From NCBI GenBank assembly GCA_030123525.1, contig CP126125.1, positions 3,472,001 through 3,536,000 of the forward strand: 64,000 bases of DNA, given 5' to 3'. Under the pieces are notes generated by a model. It made no database searches. It had not been told where the DNA came from and saw only the letters and a program-made list of their open reading frames with translations. The DNA comes from ELB16-189 sp018266435. Lineage in GTDB: Bacteria > Bacteroidota > Bacteroidia > Cytophagales > Cyclobacteriaceae. Made by a program: the position numbers and the translations under genes. Every line of letters begins with the position of its first letter. The first letter of the stretch is position 1. Below, piece by piece: positions 1 through 7,802 of the stretch.

Positions 1-1353
1 GCGGGCTGGAGCCGCCAGCGCTATTGGGGCGAGCCCTTTCCGGTGATCTACCGCGATGGCATGCCTTATCCGATGAATGAAAATGAATTGCCGCTCACTT
101 TACCAGACACCGACAATTTCAAATCGAGTGGCAATGGCGAAGGGCCCCTGGCCAACCTGAACGAGTGGATCAATGTTTCTGACAACGCCAAACGCGACAG
201 CAACACTATGCCCACGCACGCAGGTGCAGCTTGGTACTTTTTGCGCTACATGGATCCGCACAATGAGAAAGAATTTGCCGGCAAAAAAGCTCTTGATTAT
301 TGGAACCAGGTGGATGTTTACATTGGCGGATCAGAACATGCCGTGGCACATTTGCTCTACTCAAGATTGTGGGTAAAAATTTTGCATGACCTGGGTTATC
401 TCAACTTTGATGAACCATTTAAAAAGCTGATCAACCAGGGAAAGATTACAGGCGATTCGAGGTTTGTGTACCGTGTAAGAGGAACCAACAAATTTGTTTC
501 GTCAGGAGTAAAAGATAAGTATGAAACAGATGAACTTCGCACTGATGTTAATATAGTGAATGGATTGGAGCTCGATACCGAAGCGTTCAAAAAATGGAGA
601 CCTGACTTTGTCAGCGCTGAATTCATTTTAGAAGAAGACGGAAAATACATCTGTGGTTCAGCCATTGAAAAAATGAGTAAGTCATATTTTAATGTGGTTA
701 ATCCAGATAAAGTAATTGATGCTTATGGGGCCGATACCCTGCGCCTCTACGAAATGTTTCTCGGTCCGTTAGAAGCCAGTAAACCCTGGAGTACCAGCGG
801 CATAGATGGTGTGTACAAATTTTTGCGCAGGTTCTGGAATTTATTTCATGACTCTAATGGCAATGTGAACGTAATCAATGCCGAACCTACCCATGAAGAA
901 TTGAAGGTGCTTCATGCCACGATTAAAAAAGTAGAACAAGACATTAACAACTTTTCATTCAACACCTCGGTGAGTGCGTTTATGATCTGTGCCAATGAGT
1001 TGAGTTCAATGAAATGCAACAAGCAAAAAATCTTAGAACCACTAACCATTGCACTCTCACCATTTGCCCCGCATATAGCCGAAGAACTTTGGGAAAAACT
1101 AGGCCACAGCGATTCAGTATTCAATGCAAGCTATCCGAAATTTGATGAACAATACCTGACCGAAAGTTCATTTGAATATCCAATATCCATAAACGGAAAG
1201 GTGCGCGCTAAAATGAACTTTGCTCTTGATATGCCAAAAGAAGACATTGAAAAAATAGTTCTTGCTTCGGAGGTTGTTCAAAAATGGAGCGAAGGTAAAC
1301 CACCCAAAAAAGTGATAATTGTTCCGGGAAAAATTGTGAACATTGTCTTGTAA
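1..1353 (+). CDS. leuS: Leucyl-tRNA synthetase, C-terminal part (5' end outside window)
   Basis: Charges tRNA-Leu with leucine in the cytoplasm. The reading frame is open from base 1 and begins in the catalytic core with RYWGEPFPV, so the N-terminal part lies upstream of the window. The sequence continues with GGSEHAVAHLLYSRLW and the class I signature KMSKS (within EKMSKSYFNVV), then the anticodon-binding helical domain (SPFAPHIAEELWEKLG) and the C-terminal domain (SINGKVRAK). Between HAVAHLL and KMSKS there is an extra segment of roughly 60 residues, which I recall from Bacteroidota LeuRS. An ATG at 43 is in frame but internal. The gene is intact to its TAA. Confidence 0.97.
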   Translation, partial: AGWSRQRYWGEPFPVIYRDGMPYPMNENELPLTLPDTDNFKSSGNGEGPLANLNEWINVSDNAKRDSNTMPTHAGAAWYFLRYMDPHNEKEFAGKKALDYWNQVDVYIGGSEHAVAHLLYSRLWVKILHDLGYLNFDEPFKKLINQGKITGDSRFVYRVRGTNKFVSSGVKDKYETDELRTDVNIVNGLELDTEAFKKWRPDFVSAEFILEEDGKYICGSAIEKMSKSYFNVVNPDKVIDAYGADTLRLYEMFLGPLEASKPWSTSGIDGVYKFLRRFWNLFHDSNGNVNVINAEPTHEELKVLHATIKKVEQDINNFSFNTSVSAFMICANELSSMKCNKQKILEPLTIALSPFAPHIAEELWEKLGHSDSVFNASYPKFDEQYLTESSFEYPISINGKVRAKMNFALDMPKEDIEKIVLASEVVQKWSEGKPPKKVIIVPGKIVNIVL

Positions 1354-1456
1354 AAGAATCGTACCGGGTATTTTAACTCATTTTTATCTGGCCACCTGAA
1401 ATTGTTTTCGTGATTCAGTTATGAAAATAAGTTGGTGACAATCCGTTAAAGCGTTT

Positions 1457-3907
1457 ATGCGTTTGACTTTTTTTTTCTTCATCATGATGCTGTTGGGTCC
1501 GTTAGCTGTCACGGGCCAAGCGATCATCAAAGGAAAAGTCATTGATAGCGTTAGCCACCAGCCCATTGCATTTGCCAATCTTACCCTGAGGGATGGGCGA
1601 AGCGGTTGCACCACTGATATTGAGGGAAATTATTCATTACCCATTCCTGCCGGATATTCTGACTGGATTGCTATCACACACATCAGTTATAAGACCAAAA
1701 AAAAATCCCTTCAACAACTACAAAGTAACTCCATGGTGTTGCTTCTACCCTCGTCTACACAGTTGGGCGAAATCACCATAACGGGCACTCAAGTAGAAAA
1801 CCCGGCTTTCCGGATTATCCGCCACACCATTGCGCATAAAAAAGACAATGACCCACACAACCTAAAATCGTATCAATACATTTCGTACAACAAGTTTATG
1901 GTAACGATGAGCGCCCCATCGGTTAAAATGGACTCTACCCTAAAGGCTTTACGCACCCGGCCCGATACCATGAAGTTGACTAAAAAACAAAAACAACTTC
2001 TCAGTTTCGACAGCCTGCTGCAGACCACACATTTTTTTCTGAGCGAATCGGTAACAGAAAAAAAAGTAATCAATCCTAATCAGGAAAAAGAAAAATTACT
2101 CGGCTTACAAGTATCCGGATTTAAGAGCCCGATCTTCACCAGCCTGGCCAACAATTACCAACCCATCTCATTTTACGGAGACAATATTTTTCTGCTCGAT
2201 CAGGATTTTATCAATCCGGTAAGCAAAGGCACATTTAGCCGGTACAGTTTTCAACTGGCCGATACCTCTTATTCGGGGCAAGACACCATTTACATCATTC
2301 GCTACCAGCCCAAGTCTAAAACATTTTTCAATGGACTGAAAGGAATTCTCTCGGTCAGTACCGATGGCTGGGCTATCAAAAACGTAATCGCCTCATCGGC
2401 TGACTCGCTCGCCAAGATCGGCATTCGTATACAACAGAACTATGAAAAGACGGATAACCATTGGTTTCCCACGCAACTCAATACAGATATTACTCTAAAA
2501 GAATATGTTTTTGCTTCGCGTAAGATGCTCTTGCACCAGCGTAGTTTTCTTAAAGAAATAAAAATCAACCCGGTGCTCAGCCGCTCTGATTTTGGCGATG
2601 TGAAAATAGATCTCACACTTCCCAAGGCTCAAGAAAATAAACAATCATTGACGCAATTCAGAAACGACAGCCTCGATCGCAAAGAACGCAGAACTTATTC
2701 GCTCCTCGATAGCACCATGCGAAAAATGCGGTGGCTCGACAAAGGCATAGAAATGCTGGTGACACAAGCTATACCTCTTGGAGCATTTGAGTTGGACCTG
2801 AATCGCATCCTGCGGGTAAACCGGTATGAATCGTACCGACTCGGAGCAGGAATTTACACCAGCAACCGGTTTTCAAAATGGTTGCGGCTAGGCGGATATG
2901 CCGGCTATGGTATTCGTGATAAGCAATGGAAATACGGAGGCGAAATGCGCTTCAATTTCAATACAAACAAAGATTTTTTTTTAAAATTCTCCTACGCCAA
3001 AGATATTTATGAAACTGGCTCATCACACCTCATCAGCGATGGGCAATTACTTGGCACACAAAGCCTGAGAAACTGGGTTTCGTACCAATACGACCGTATC
3101 AAATTTCAAAAAATAGAATTAGGATATTTGATCTTACCTGACGTGCATGCGCAACTTTTTGTTTCAAGAAATGAAATCCATCCTACCTACACTTATCAGT
3201 TGCAATTCAACAACGAAGTAATGGATCATTTCATCATTGCCGAAACCGGTGTGGTTCTTCGGTATGTACGCAACGAAAGTTACCTGGGCCTAAACGGAAA
3301 AAAAGTGTTTATCGGCCAACGGTTTCCGGTGTTTACTTTTTCACTGGCGCAAGCCGTTACCCTATTCGATGCGCAAAATTTCAACTATACTCGCATCGAT
3401 TTTTCTGCGAAAGAATTATTCACTCATCGCAATGGCAGTAAAACACGATTTTTTTTTGCCGGAGGGTACATCAACGGCATAGCTCCATACGGAAAACTAT
3501 ATACCGGGCGTGGAGCACGCAACACCTCTTATTTAGTAGACGATTATTTTCAAACCATGGGGCTTTATGAATTTACTGCATCACAATATGCCTCTGTTTT
3601 TGTACAACACAATTTTGGAAACGTACTGCTCAATAAAAAATATTCTAAACCCGAGTTGGTATTCTATCAACATGCGGGCATCGGAAAATTAGAAAATCAA
3701 AATGTACACTTAGGACTGACTTTAAAAAGTTTTGACAAAGGATTTATCGAGTCAGGCATCGGGCTGAACAACCTCTTTCGTTTTAACTATGCTAATATAG
3801 GTTATATGGGTATAGGTGGTGCCGCATTTTACCGGTACGGCCCTTATCAATTTGCCAATGCGCCAGACAATATGTTCTGGCGTGTTACATTAAGTTTAGT
3901 AATCTGA
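1457..3907 (+). CDS. DUF5686 family outer-membrane protein with carboxypeptidase-like regulatory domain
   Basis: An 816-residue exported protein. Residues 1-21 form a signal peptide (basic start, Phe-rich core, ending VTGQ). Residues about 23-100 form a CarboxypepD_reg-like beta-sandwich (KGKVIDS...PIAFANLTL...GCTTDIEGNYSL), the N-terminal module common on Bacteroidota TonB-dependent and related outer-membrane proteins. The remainder matches the DUF5686 pattern: a middle domain, then alternating aromatic strands that look like a beta-barrel and end in RVTLSLVI. No TonB plug is evident. Family function is not established; a cell-surface or outer-membrane role is inferred. It stands alone between leuS and fabH, with about 100 bp upstream of its ATG. 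Confidence 0.85.
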   Translation: MRLTFFFFIMMLLGPLAVTGQAIIKGKVIDSVSHQPIAFANLTLRDGRSGCTTDIEGNYSLPIPAGYSDWIAITHISYKTKKKSLQQLQSNSMVLLLPSSTQLGEITITGTQVENPAFRIIRHTIAHKKDNDPHNLKSYQYISYNKFMVTMSAPSVKMDSTLKALRTRPDTMKLTKKQKQLLSFDSLLQTTHFFLSESVTEKKVINPNQEKEKLLGLQVSGFKSPIFTSLANNYQPISFYGDNIFLLDQDFINPVSKGTFSRYSFQLADTSYSGQDTIYIIRYQPKSKTFFNGLKGILSVSTDGWAIKNVIASSADSLAKIGIRIQQNYEKTDNHWFPTQLNTDITLKEYVFASRKMLLHQRSFLKEIKINPVLSRSDFGDVKIDLTLPKAQENKQSLTQFRNDSLDRKERRTYSLLDSTMRKMRWLDKGIEMLVTQAIPLGAFELDLNRILRVNRYESYRLGAGIYTSNRFSKWLRLGGYAGYGIRDKQWKYGGEMRFNFNTNKDFFLKFSYAKDIYETGSSHLISDGQLLGTQSLRNWVSYQYDRIKFQKIELGYLILPDVHAQLFVSRNEIHPTYTYQLQFNNEVMDHFIIAETGVVLRYVRNESYLGLNGKKVFIGQRFPVFTFSLAQAVTLFDAQNFNYTRIDFSAKELFTHRNGSKTRFFFAGGYINGIAPYGKLYTGRGARNTSYLVDDYFQTMGLYEFTASQYASVFVQHNFGNVLLNKKYSKPELVFYQHAGIGKLENQNVHLGLTLKSFDKGFIESGIGLNNLFRFNYANIGYMGIGGAAFYRYGPYQFANAPDNMFWRVTLSLVI

Positions 3908-4058
3908 CGAAAGCCAGTTAAAGGCATCTGGCACTTCCGGTTTTTTTATTTAAGATGGCCTGTTGAAAAGCAAAAACCATAGGGTATTTCTTCAAAACCT
4001 ACCATCCGTTAGTTTCACCAAAACATTTCCTTACCTTCGCAACGATAAAAAAAAGGAA

Positions 4059-5060
4059 ATGTATCACTCTAAAATAGTCGGGCTGGGTCATCACGTGCCT
4101 GATACCGTCATCACCAATCAATACTTATCCAACCTGATGGAAACCACAGACGAGTGGATTGTGGAGCGAACCGGAATTAAAGAGCGCAGGTGGATGAACC
4201 CTGCACAAGACACTGTAGCCAACATGGCTGCTAAAGCCACACACATGGCACTGCAACGAGCCAATCTGAAAGAAACAGATATCGACTTCATTGTATTTGC
4301 CACCATTACGCCCGATTATTTTTTCCCGGGCTCGGGTGTGTTGCTGCAACGAGAACTCGGCTTAGACGGAAAAATTGCAGCACTTGATATTCGCAATGCC
4401 TGCTCGGGTTTTATTTATGGACTATCTGTGGCCGATCAATTCATTAAAACAGGTATGTACAAAAATGTGCTGGTAATCGGGGCTGAAATTCAATCTACCG
4501 CACTCGACATTTCCACTCGTGGAAGAAACACAGCCGTAATTTTTGGTGATGGTGCCGGAGCAGCCATCTTGCAGCAATCCGATAAACCCGGAATTCTTTC
4601 TACCCACCTTCACTCTGACGGAAAATTTGCTGAAGAGTTGTATGTAAAAGACCCCGGTAGCAGCCGGCCACATGCCGAGCGCCAGCCAGAGCAAATATTA
4701 GATACCACTACCTATAAAGTAGTCATGAACGGCAACCAGGTATTTAAACACGCCACCACCCGATTCATGGAAGTAATCCAGGAAGCATTAGACACCAACC
4801 ACCTCAAAAAAGAAGACATCAGTTTACTGGTGCCACACCAGGCCAACTTGCGCATCAGTCAATACATACAGCATAAACTTGCCCTGCGCGATGAGCAGGT
4901 GTTCAACAATATTCAACATTACGGCAATACAACAGCCGCCTCGATACCGATAGCCATGAGCGAGGCATGGTCACAAGGAAGAATCAAAGAAAATGACGTA
5001 CTTTGCCTGGCCGCATTTGGCAGTGGCTTTACATGGGCCTCTGCGCTGATCCGGTGGTAA
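4059..5060 (+). CDS. fabH: Beta-ketoacyl-ACP synthase III
   Basis: Starts fatty-acid synthesis by condensing acyl-CoA with malonyl-ACP in the cytoplasm. I chose the ATG at 4059 (MYHSKIVGLGHHVPD) rather than an in-frame codon at 3963, because family members begin just before the IxGxGxxxP motif. The thiolase-fold triad is present from this start: Cys115 (NACSGF), His260 (VPHQAN) and Asn290 (YGNTTAAS). The 30-residue His-Asn spacing equals that of E. coli FabH (H244/N274). The length of 333 residues is normal. It is not clustered with other fab genes; a separate acyl carrier protein gene lies at 30508-30747. A TTACCTTC element at 4031-4038 may be its -7 promoter region. Confidence 0.93.
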   Translation: MYHSKIVGLGHHVPDTVITNQYLSNLMETTDEWIVERTGIKERRWMNPAQDTVANMAAKATHMALQRANLKETDIDFIVFATITPDYFFPGSGVLLQRELGLDGKIAALDIRNACSGFIYGLSVADQFIKTGMYKNVLVIGAEIQSTALDISTRGRNTAVIFGDGAGAAILQQSDKPGILSTHLHSDGKFAEELYVKDPGSSRPHAERQPEQILDTTTYKVVMNGNQVFKHATTRFMEVIQEALDTNHLKKEDISLLVPHQANLRISQYIQHKLALRDEQVFNNIQHYGNTTAASIPIAMSEAWSQGRIKENDVLCLAAFGSGFTWASALIRW

Positions 5061-5063
5061 ACT

Positions 5064-5147
5064 AAATTCAAGATTTGAAATTCATTATTCTACTTGACTT
5101 ATATTTGATTGAGAATACTGGCACCTCATTTTTTGAATCTTGAATTT
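5064..5147. repeat. AT-rich intergenic inverted repeat
   Basis: The arms AAATTCAAGATT (5064-5075) and AATCTTGAATTT (5136-5147) are perfect reverse complements separated by 60 bp, between fabH and the small gene at 5162. Related TTGAA/TTTGAAAT-type wording continues to 5160. Similar phrases occur at 19033-19058, 50579-50598 and 52729-52760. It may be a dispersed intergenic repeat or a long-loop hairpin; no function is assigned. Confidence 0.5.
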
Positions 5148-5161
5148 GAAATTTTGAATCA

Positions 5162-5386
5162 ATGAAGACATCCGCCTACAACCCCAGCCCGCTGGAAGTC
5201 GATATGGCCAACGCACTTTTCATCTTGCAAAAAGAAATACAAAAGCATTTGCAAGACAATGAAGTGATTCACGTTGAGACCAACATTAAGCGCGACAACC
5301 CCATGGTAAAATTCAGTTTGCTTGATAAAGATGGCGACCCCCATGAAATTGTGGTGCGCATTGTGCAGATACCGGATAAGTTTTAA
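5162..5386 (+). CDS. Small conserved-looking protein of unknown function
   Basis: A 74-residue acidic, soluble protein with no signal peptide or membrane segment and no motif that I recognise. The pattern is a helix (residues about 11-34) followed by amphipathic beta strands (VIHVETNIKRD, MVKFSLLDKDGD, HEIVVRIVQIP), suggesting a small alpha/beta domain. It lies in the 360-bp interval between fabH and the S41 protease on the same strand, 34 bp before the protease start, so co-transcription with the protease is plausible. Codon usage resembles its neighbours. The antisense ORFs here are overlap artefacts. The call as a real gene is supported by spacing and normal composition only. Confidence 0.65.
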   Translation: MKTSAYNPSPLEVDMANALFILQKEIQKHLQDNEVIHVETNIKRDNPMVKFSLLDKDGDPHEIVVRIVQIPDKF

Positions 5387-5420
5387 AATCGCGAAGCTAA
5401 AAAATTAGTTACCATACCCG

Positions 5421-7058
5421 ATGAAAAGAAAGGTAGTCATTGTTTCCATTGTGCTGTCTGGGCTGGTGCTGTTTTCTTTCACCACTCCGGCCGACCGTTT
5501 ATTTGAGATAGCTAAAAATCTGGAAATTTTCAGTGCCCTGTTTAAAGAGGTAAATGCGTTGTATGTAGATGACACCAATCCCAACCGCATGGTACGCAAC
5601 GGTATCGATGCCATGCTCAACTCACTGGATCCTTACACCAATTACATTCCCGAAGATGAAATAGAAGACTATCGAAGTCTCAGCACCGGGCAATACGGGG
5701 GCATCGGAGCCTCCACCATCAGTTTTGGTAAACGCATCGTGGTAAATATGGTGTTCGAAAATTACCCAGCTTTTAAAAATGGGTTGAAGATTGGCGATGA
5801 AATTATGAAAATCAATGGTGTGGAGTTGGCCAAAATTTCGGTTGAGGAATCCAACCGGCTGATGAAAGGCCAGGTGGGCACGATTGTAAAAGTAGCCGTA
5901 AAGCGGTATAACCACCCAGAACTAATCAATCTTGAATTTAAACGCGAAAAAATAAAAATAAATAGTGTGCCCTACTTTGGGATGATTCCCGACTCAGAAG
6001 TAGGCTTAGTACAACTTACCGAGTTTACCAACGACTGCAGTAAGGAACTGAAAAAAGGAATTCAGTCATTGAAAGAACAAGGTGCTAAAAAATTGATTTT
6101 GGATTTGCGCGGAAACCCGGGCGGCCACTTAAACGAAGCCGTTGACATATGTAACTTCTTTATCCCGAAAGGGAAGTTAGTAGTTTCCACTAAAGGCAAA
6201 AGCGAACAGCGCGATTATGAAACACAAAACAATCCGCTGGACGAAACCATTCCCATAGCCGTGCTTATTAACCGCTCTAGCGCTTCGGCTTCTGAAATTG
6301 TAGCCGGCACCCTGCAGGATTATGACCGTGCCGTCATCTTGGGGGAGCGCTCTTACGGCAAAGGACTTGTGCAGATAAGCAAACCTTTTGTTTACAACTC
6401 CTACATCAAGATTACCTCAGCCAAATACTATACACCCAGCGGCCGGTGCATTCAGGTACTTGATTACTCACATCGCAGGGCTGACGGAAGTGTAAGTTCA
6501 GTTCCTGATTCCATCAAAAAAGAATTTAAAACATCCAAAGGCAGAAAAGTGTATGACGGTGGTGGTATTGAACCCGATGTACTGTTTGATAAGACCCCTC
6601 CTAATGACTTTGTCATTGCATTGATTCGTCAAGGATTTATTTTTGATTATGCCACCCAGTATGCCGCCACACATCCGGCTATAGCCAAACCTAAAAATTT
6701 TTCACTTACCCCTGCCGAGTACCAATCGTTTGTCAACTGGATGAAGGATAAAAAGCCCCAGTATAAAACAAAGATTGAAACAGATATTAAAGAACTCGAA
6801 GATGAAGCAGCCCAAGAACACCTGGCCATTCAACCTCAACTGGATCAACTCAAACAAAATTTGGCAGAAATTCATTTGACTGATTACATCACCCATAAAG
6901 ACGCGATTCAATCTGCATTAACGCAAGAAATTGCAGCCCGGTATTATTACGAACGGGGTTCAGCCGAGTATTCCATCAGCCACGATCAGGAAATAGTCAA
7001 AGCCGTTGAGGTCTTGAACAATAGTCAAGACTATAAAAAATTGCTCCACCAGCCGTGA
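5421..7058 (+). CDS. S41 family C-terminal processing peptidase (periplasmic)
   Basis: A serine protease of the Prc/CtpA type that trims or degrades exported proteins. An N-terminal signal or anchor (KVVIVSIVLSGLVLFSF) is followed by a PDZ domain at about residues 85-170 (GGIGA...NGLKIGDEIMKINGVE). The S41 domain carries the catalytic Ser-Lys dyad as Ser289 (in SSASASEI) and Lys314 (in RSYGKGLVQ). The 25-residue gap is identical to E. coli Prc S430/K455. A C-terminal extension of about 150 residues, partly coiled coil, follows. The length of 545 residues matches Bacteroidota CtpA-like enzymes. It lies just downstream of the small gene at 5162. Confidence 0.93.
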   Translation: MKRKVVIVSIVLSGLVLFSFTTPADRLFEIAKNLEIFSALFKEVNALYVDDTNPNRMVRNGIDAMLNSLDPYTNYIPEDEIEDYRSLSTGQYGGIGASTISFGKRIVVNMVFENYPAFKNGLKIGDEIMKINGVELAKISVEESNRLMKGQVGTIVKVAVKRYNHPELINLEFKREKIKINSVPYFGMIPDSEVGLVQLTEFTNDCSKELKKGIQSLKEQGAKKLILDLRGNPGGHLNEAVDICNFFIPKGKLVVSTKGKSEQRDYETQNNPLDETIPIAVLINRSSASASEIVAGTLQDYDRAVILGERSYGKGLVQISKPFVYNSYIKITSAKYYTPSGRCIQVLDYSHRRADGSVSSVPDSIKKEFKTSKGRKVYDGGGIEPDVLFDKTPPNDFVIALIRQGFIFDYATQYAATHPAIAKPKNFSLTPAEYQSFVNWMKDKKPQYKTKIETDIKELEDEAAQEHLAIQPQLDQLKQNLAEIHLTDYITHKDAIQSALTQEIAARYYYERGSAEYSISHDQEIVKAVEVLNNSQDYKKLLHQP

Positions 7059-7106
7059 TCTAATTTCTCTGGCTTAAAGCCACTCTACAACTCCTGGAAA
7101 AACCCA

Positions 7107-7136
7107 TTGTGCATACCAATATCCTGAATTACTTTG
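7107..7136 (+). promoter_or_regulatory. Bacteroidota-type promoter of the PAP2 gene
   Basis: TTG at 7107-7109 and TTACTTTG at 7129-7136 are separated by 19 bp. This fits the Bacteroidota primary-sigma pattern (-33 TTG, -7 TAnnTTTG). It lies 21 bp upstream of the chosen ATG at 7158. The same TTG-N19-TTACTTTG arrangement precedes merR at 59076-59105. Confidence 0.55.
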
Positions 7137-7157
7137 CACATCGTTCGGCAATACTTT

Positions 7158-7802
7158 ATGGATAATACTCTGAATCAAAATCAGTCGGGCATGAAGAAGG
7201 CATTAATCATCTATGCCCTGGTGGTTTTAGCTGGTTTATGTATCATTCCATTTACCCGCCAGTTGGATTTTATTGCTGGCTGGCAAAATCCGTCAGCCAT
7301 ATGGATTGTCAAAATTTTTCAGTTCTTCTCCGATTCTGTCAGTTTCATCAGTTTTGGTATCCCGGTTGCAATTACCATAGCAAGAGAAGTCAAATCCGGT
7401 TACAACAAGAAACAAAACCGCCTTTCATTGCTTTACATTGTGCTAAGTATTGCGATTGGTGGTTTGGTTTCGCGAATTATAAAAGAGAGTGTAGCTGAGC
7501 CCCGCCCTTATGAAGTAGATCCAAGAATTGTACAACTCAGTGTTGGTGGCGGCTATTCTTTTCCATCGGGTCACACCACTGAAGCGTTTGCATCGGCAAT
7601 GGCAGTGTCATTGCTTTTTGCTCGATGGACAATAATTATTCCTCTTTTTGCTTGGGCTAGCTTAGTGGCTCTCTCGCGTATTTATCTGGGGGTACATTAT
7701 CCGTTTGATATTTTTATGGGCATGTTTATCGGGTCGCTGTCTGCGTGGGCTTTATCTTATTTTCTATTCAGAAAATACCTCAATCGTTCCGCAGTGAAGT
7801 AG
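7158..7802 (+). CDS. PAP2 family membrane phosphatase
   Basis: A membrane acid phosphatase of the PAP2/undecaprenyl-pyrophosphatase type, probably acting on lipid phosphates. All three family motifs are present in order: K-x6-RP (KESVAEPRP), PSGH (SFPSGHTTEA) and SR-x5-H-x3-D (SRIYLGVHYPFD). About six hydrophobic helices span the protein. I chose the ATG at 7158 over an upstream TTG at 7134, because that TTG lies inside the likely -7 promoter element. The last 23 bp overlap tail-to-tail with the permease gene on the opposite strand. The true substrate cannot be read from sequence. Confidence 0.9.
   Translation: MDNTLNQNQSGMKKALIIYALVVLAGLCIIPFTRQLDFIAGWQNPSAIWIVKIFQFFSDSVSFISFGIPVAITIAREVKSGYNKKQNRLSLLYIVLSIAIGGLVSRIIKESVAEPRPYEVDPRIVQLSVGGGYSFPSGHTTEAFASAMAVSLLFARWTIIIPLFAWASLVALSRIYLGVHYPFDIFMGMFIGSLSAWALSYFLFRKYLNRSAVK

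Noticed and set aside
3913..3932. GCCAG/CTGGC hairpin after the DUF5686 gene as a terminator
   Set aside because: The stem is only 5 bp and the T tract begins about 9 bp after it, so it is too weak to list as a feature.
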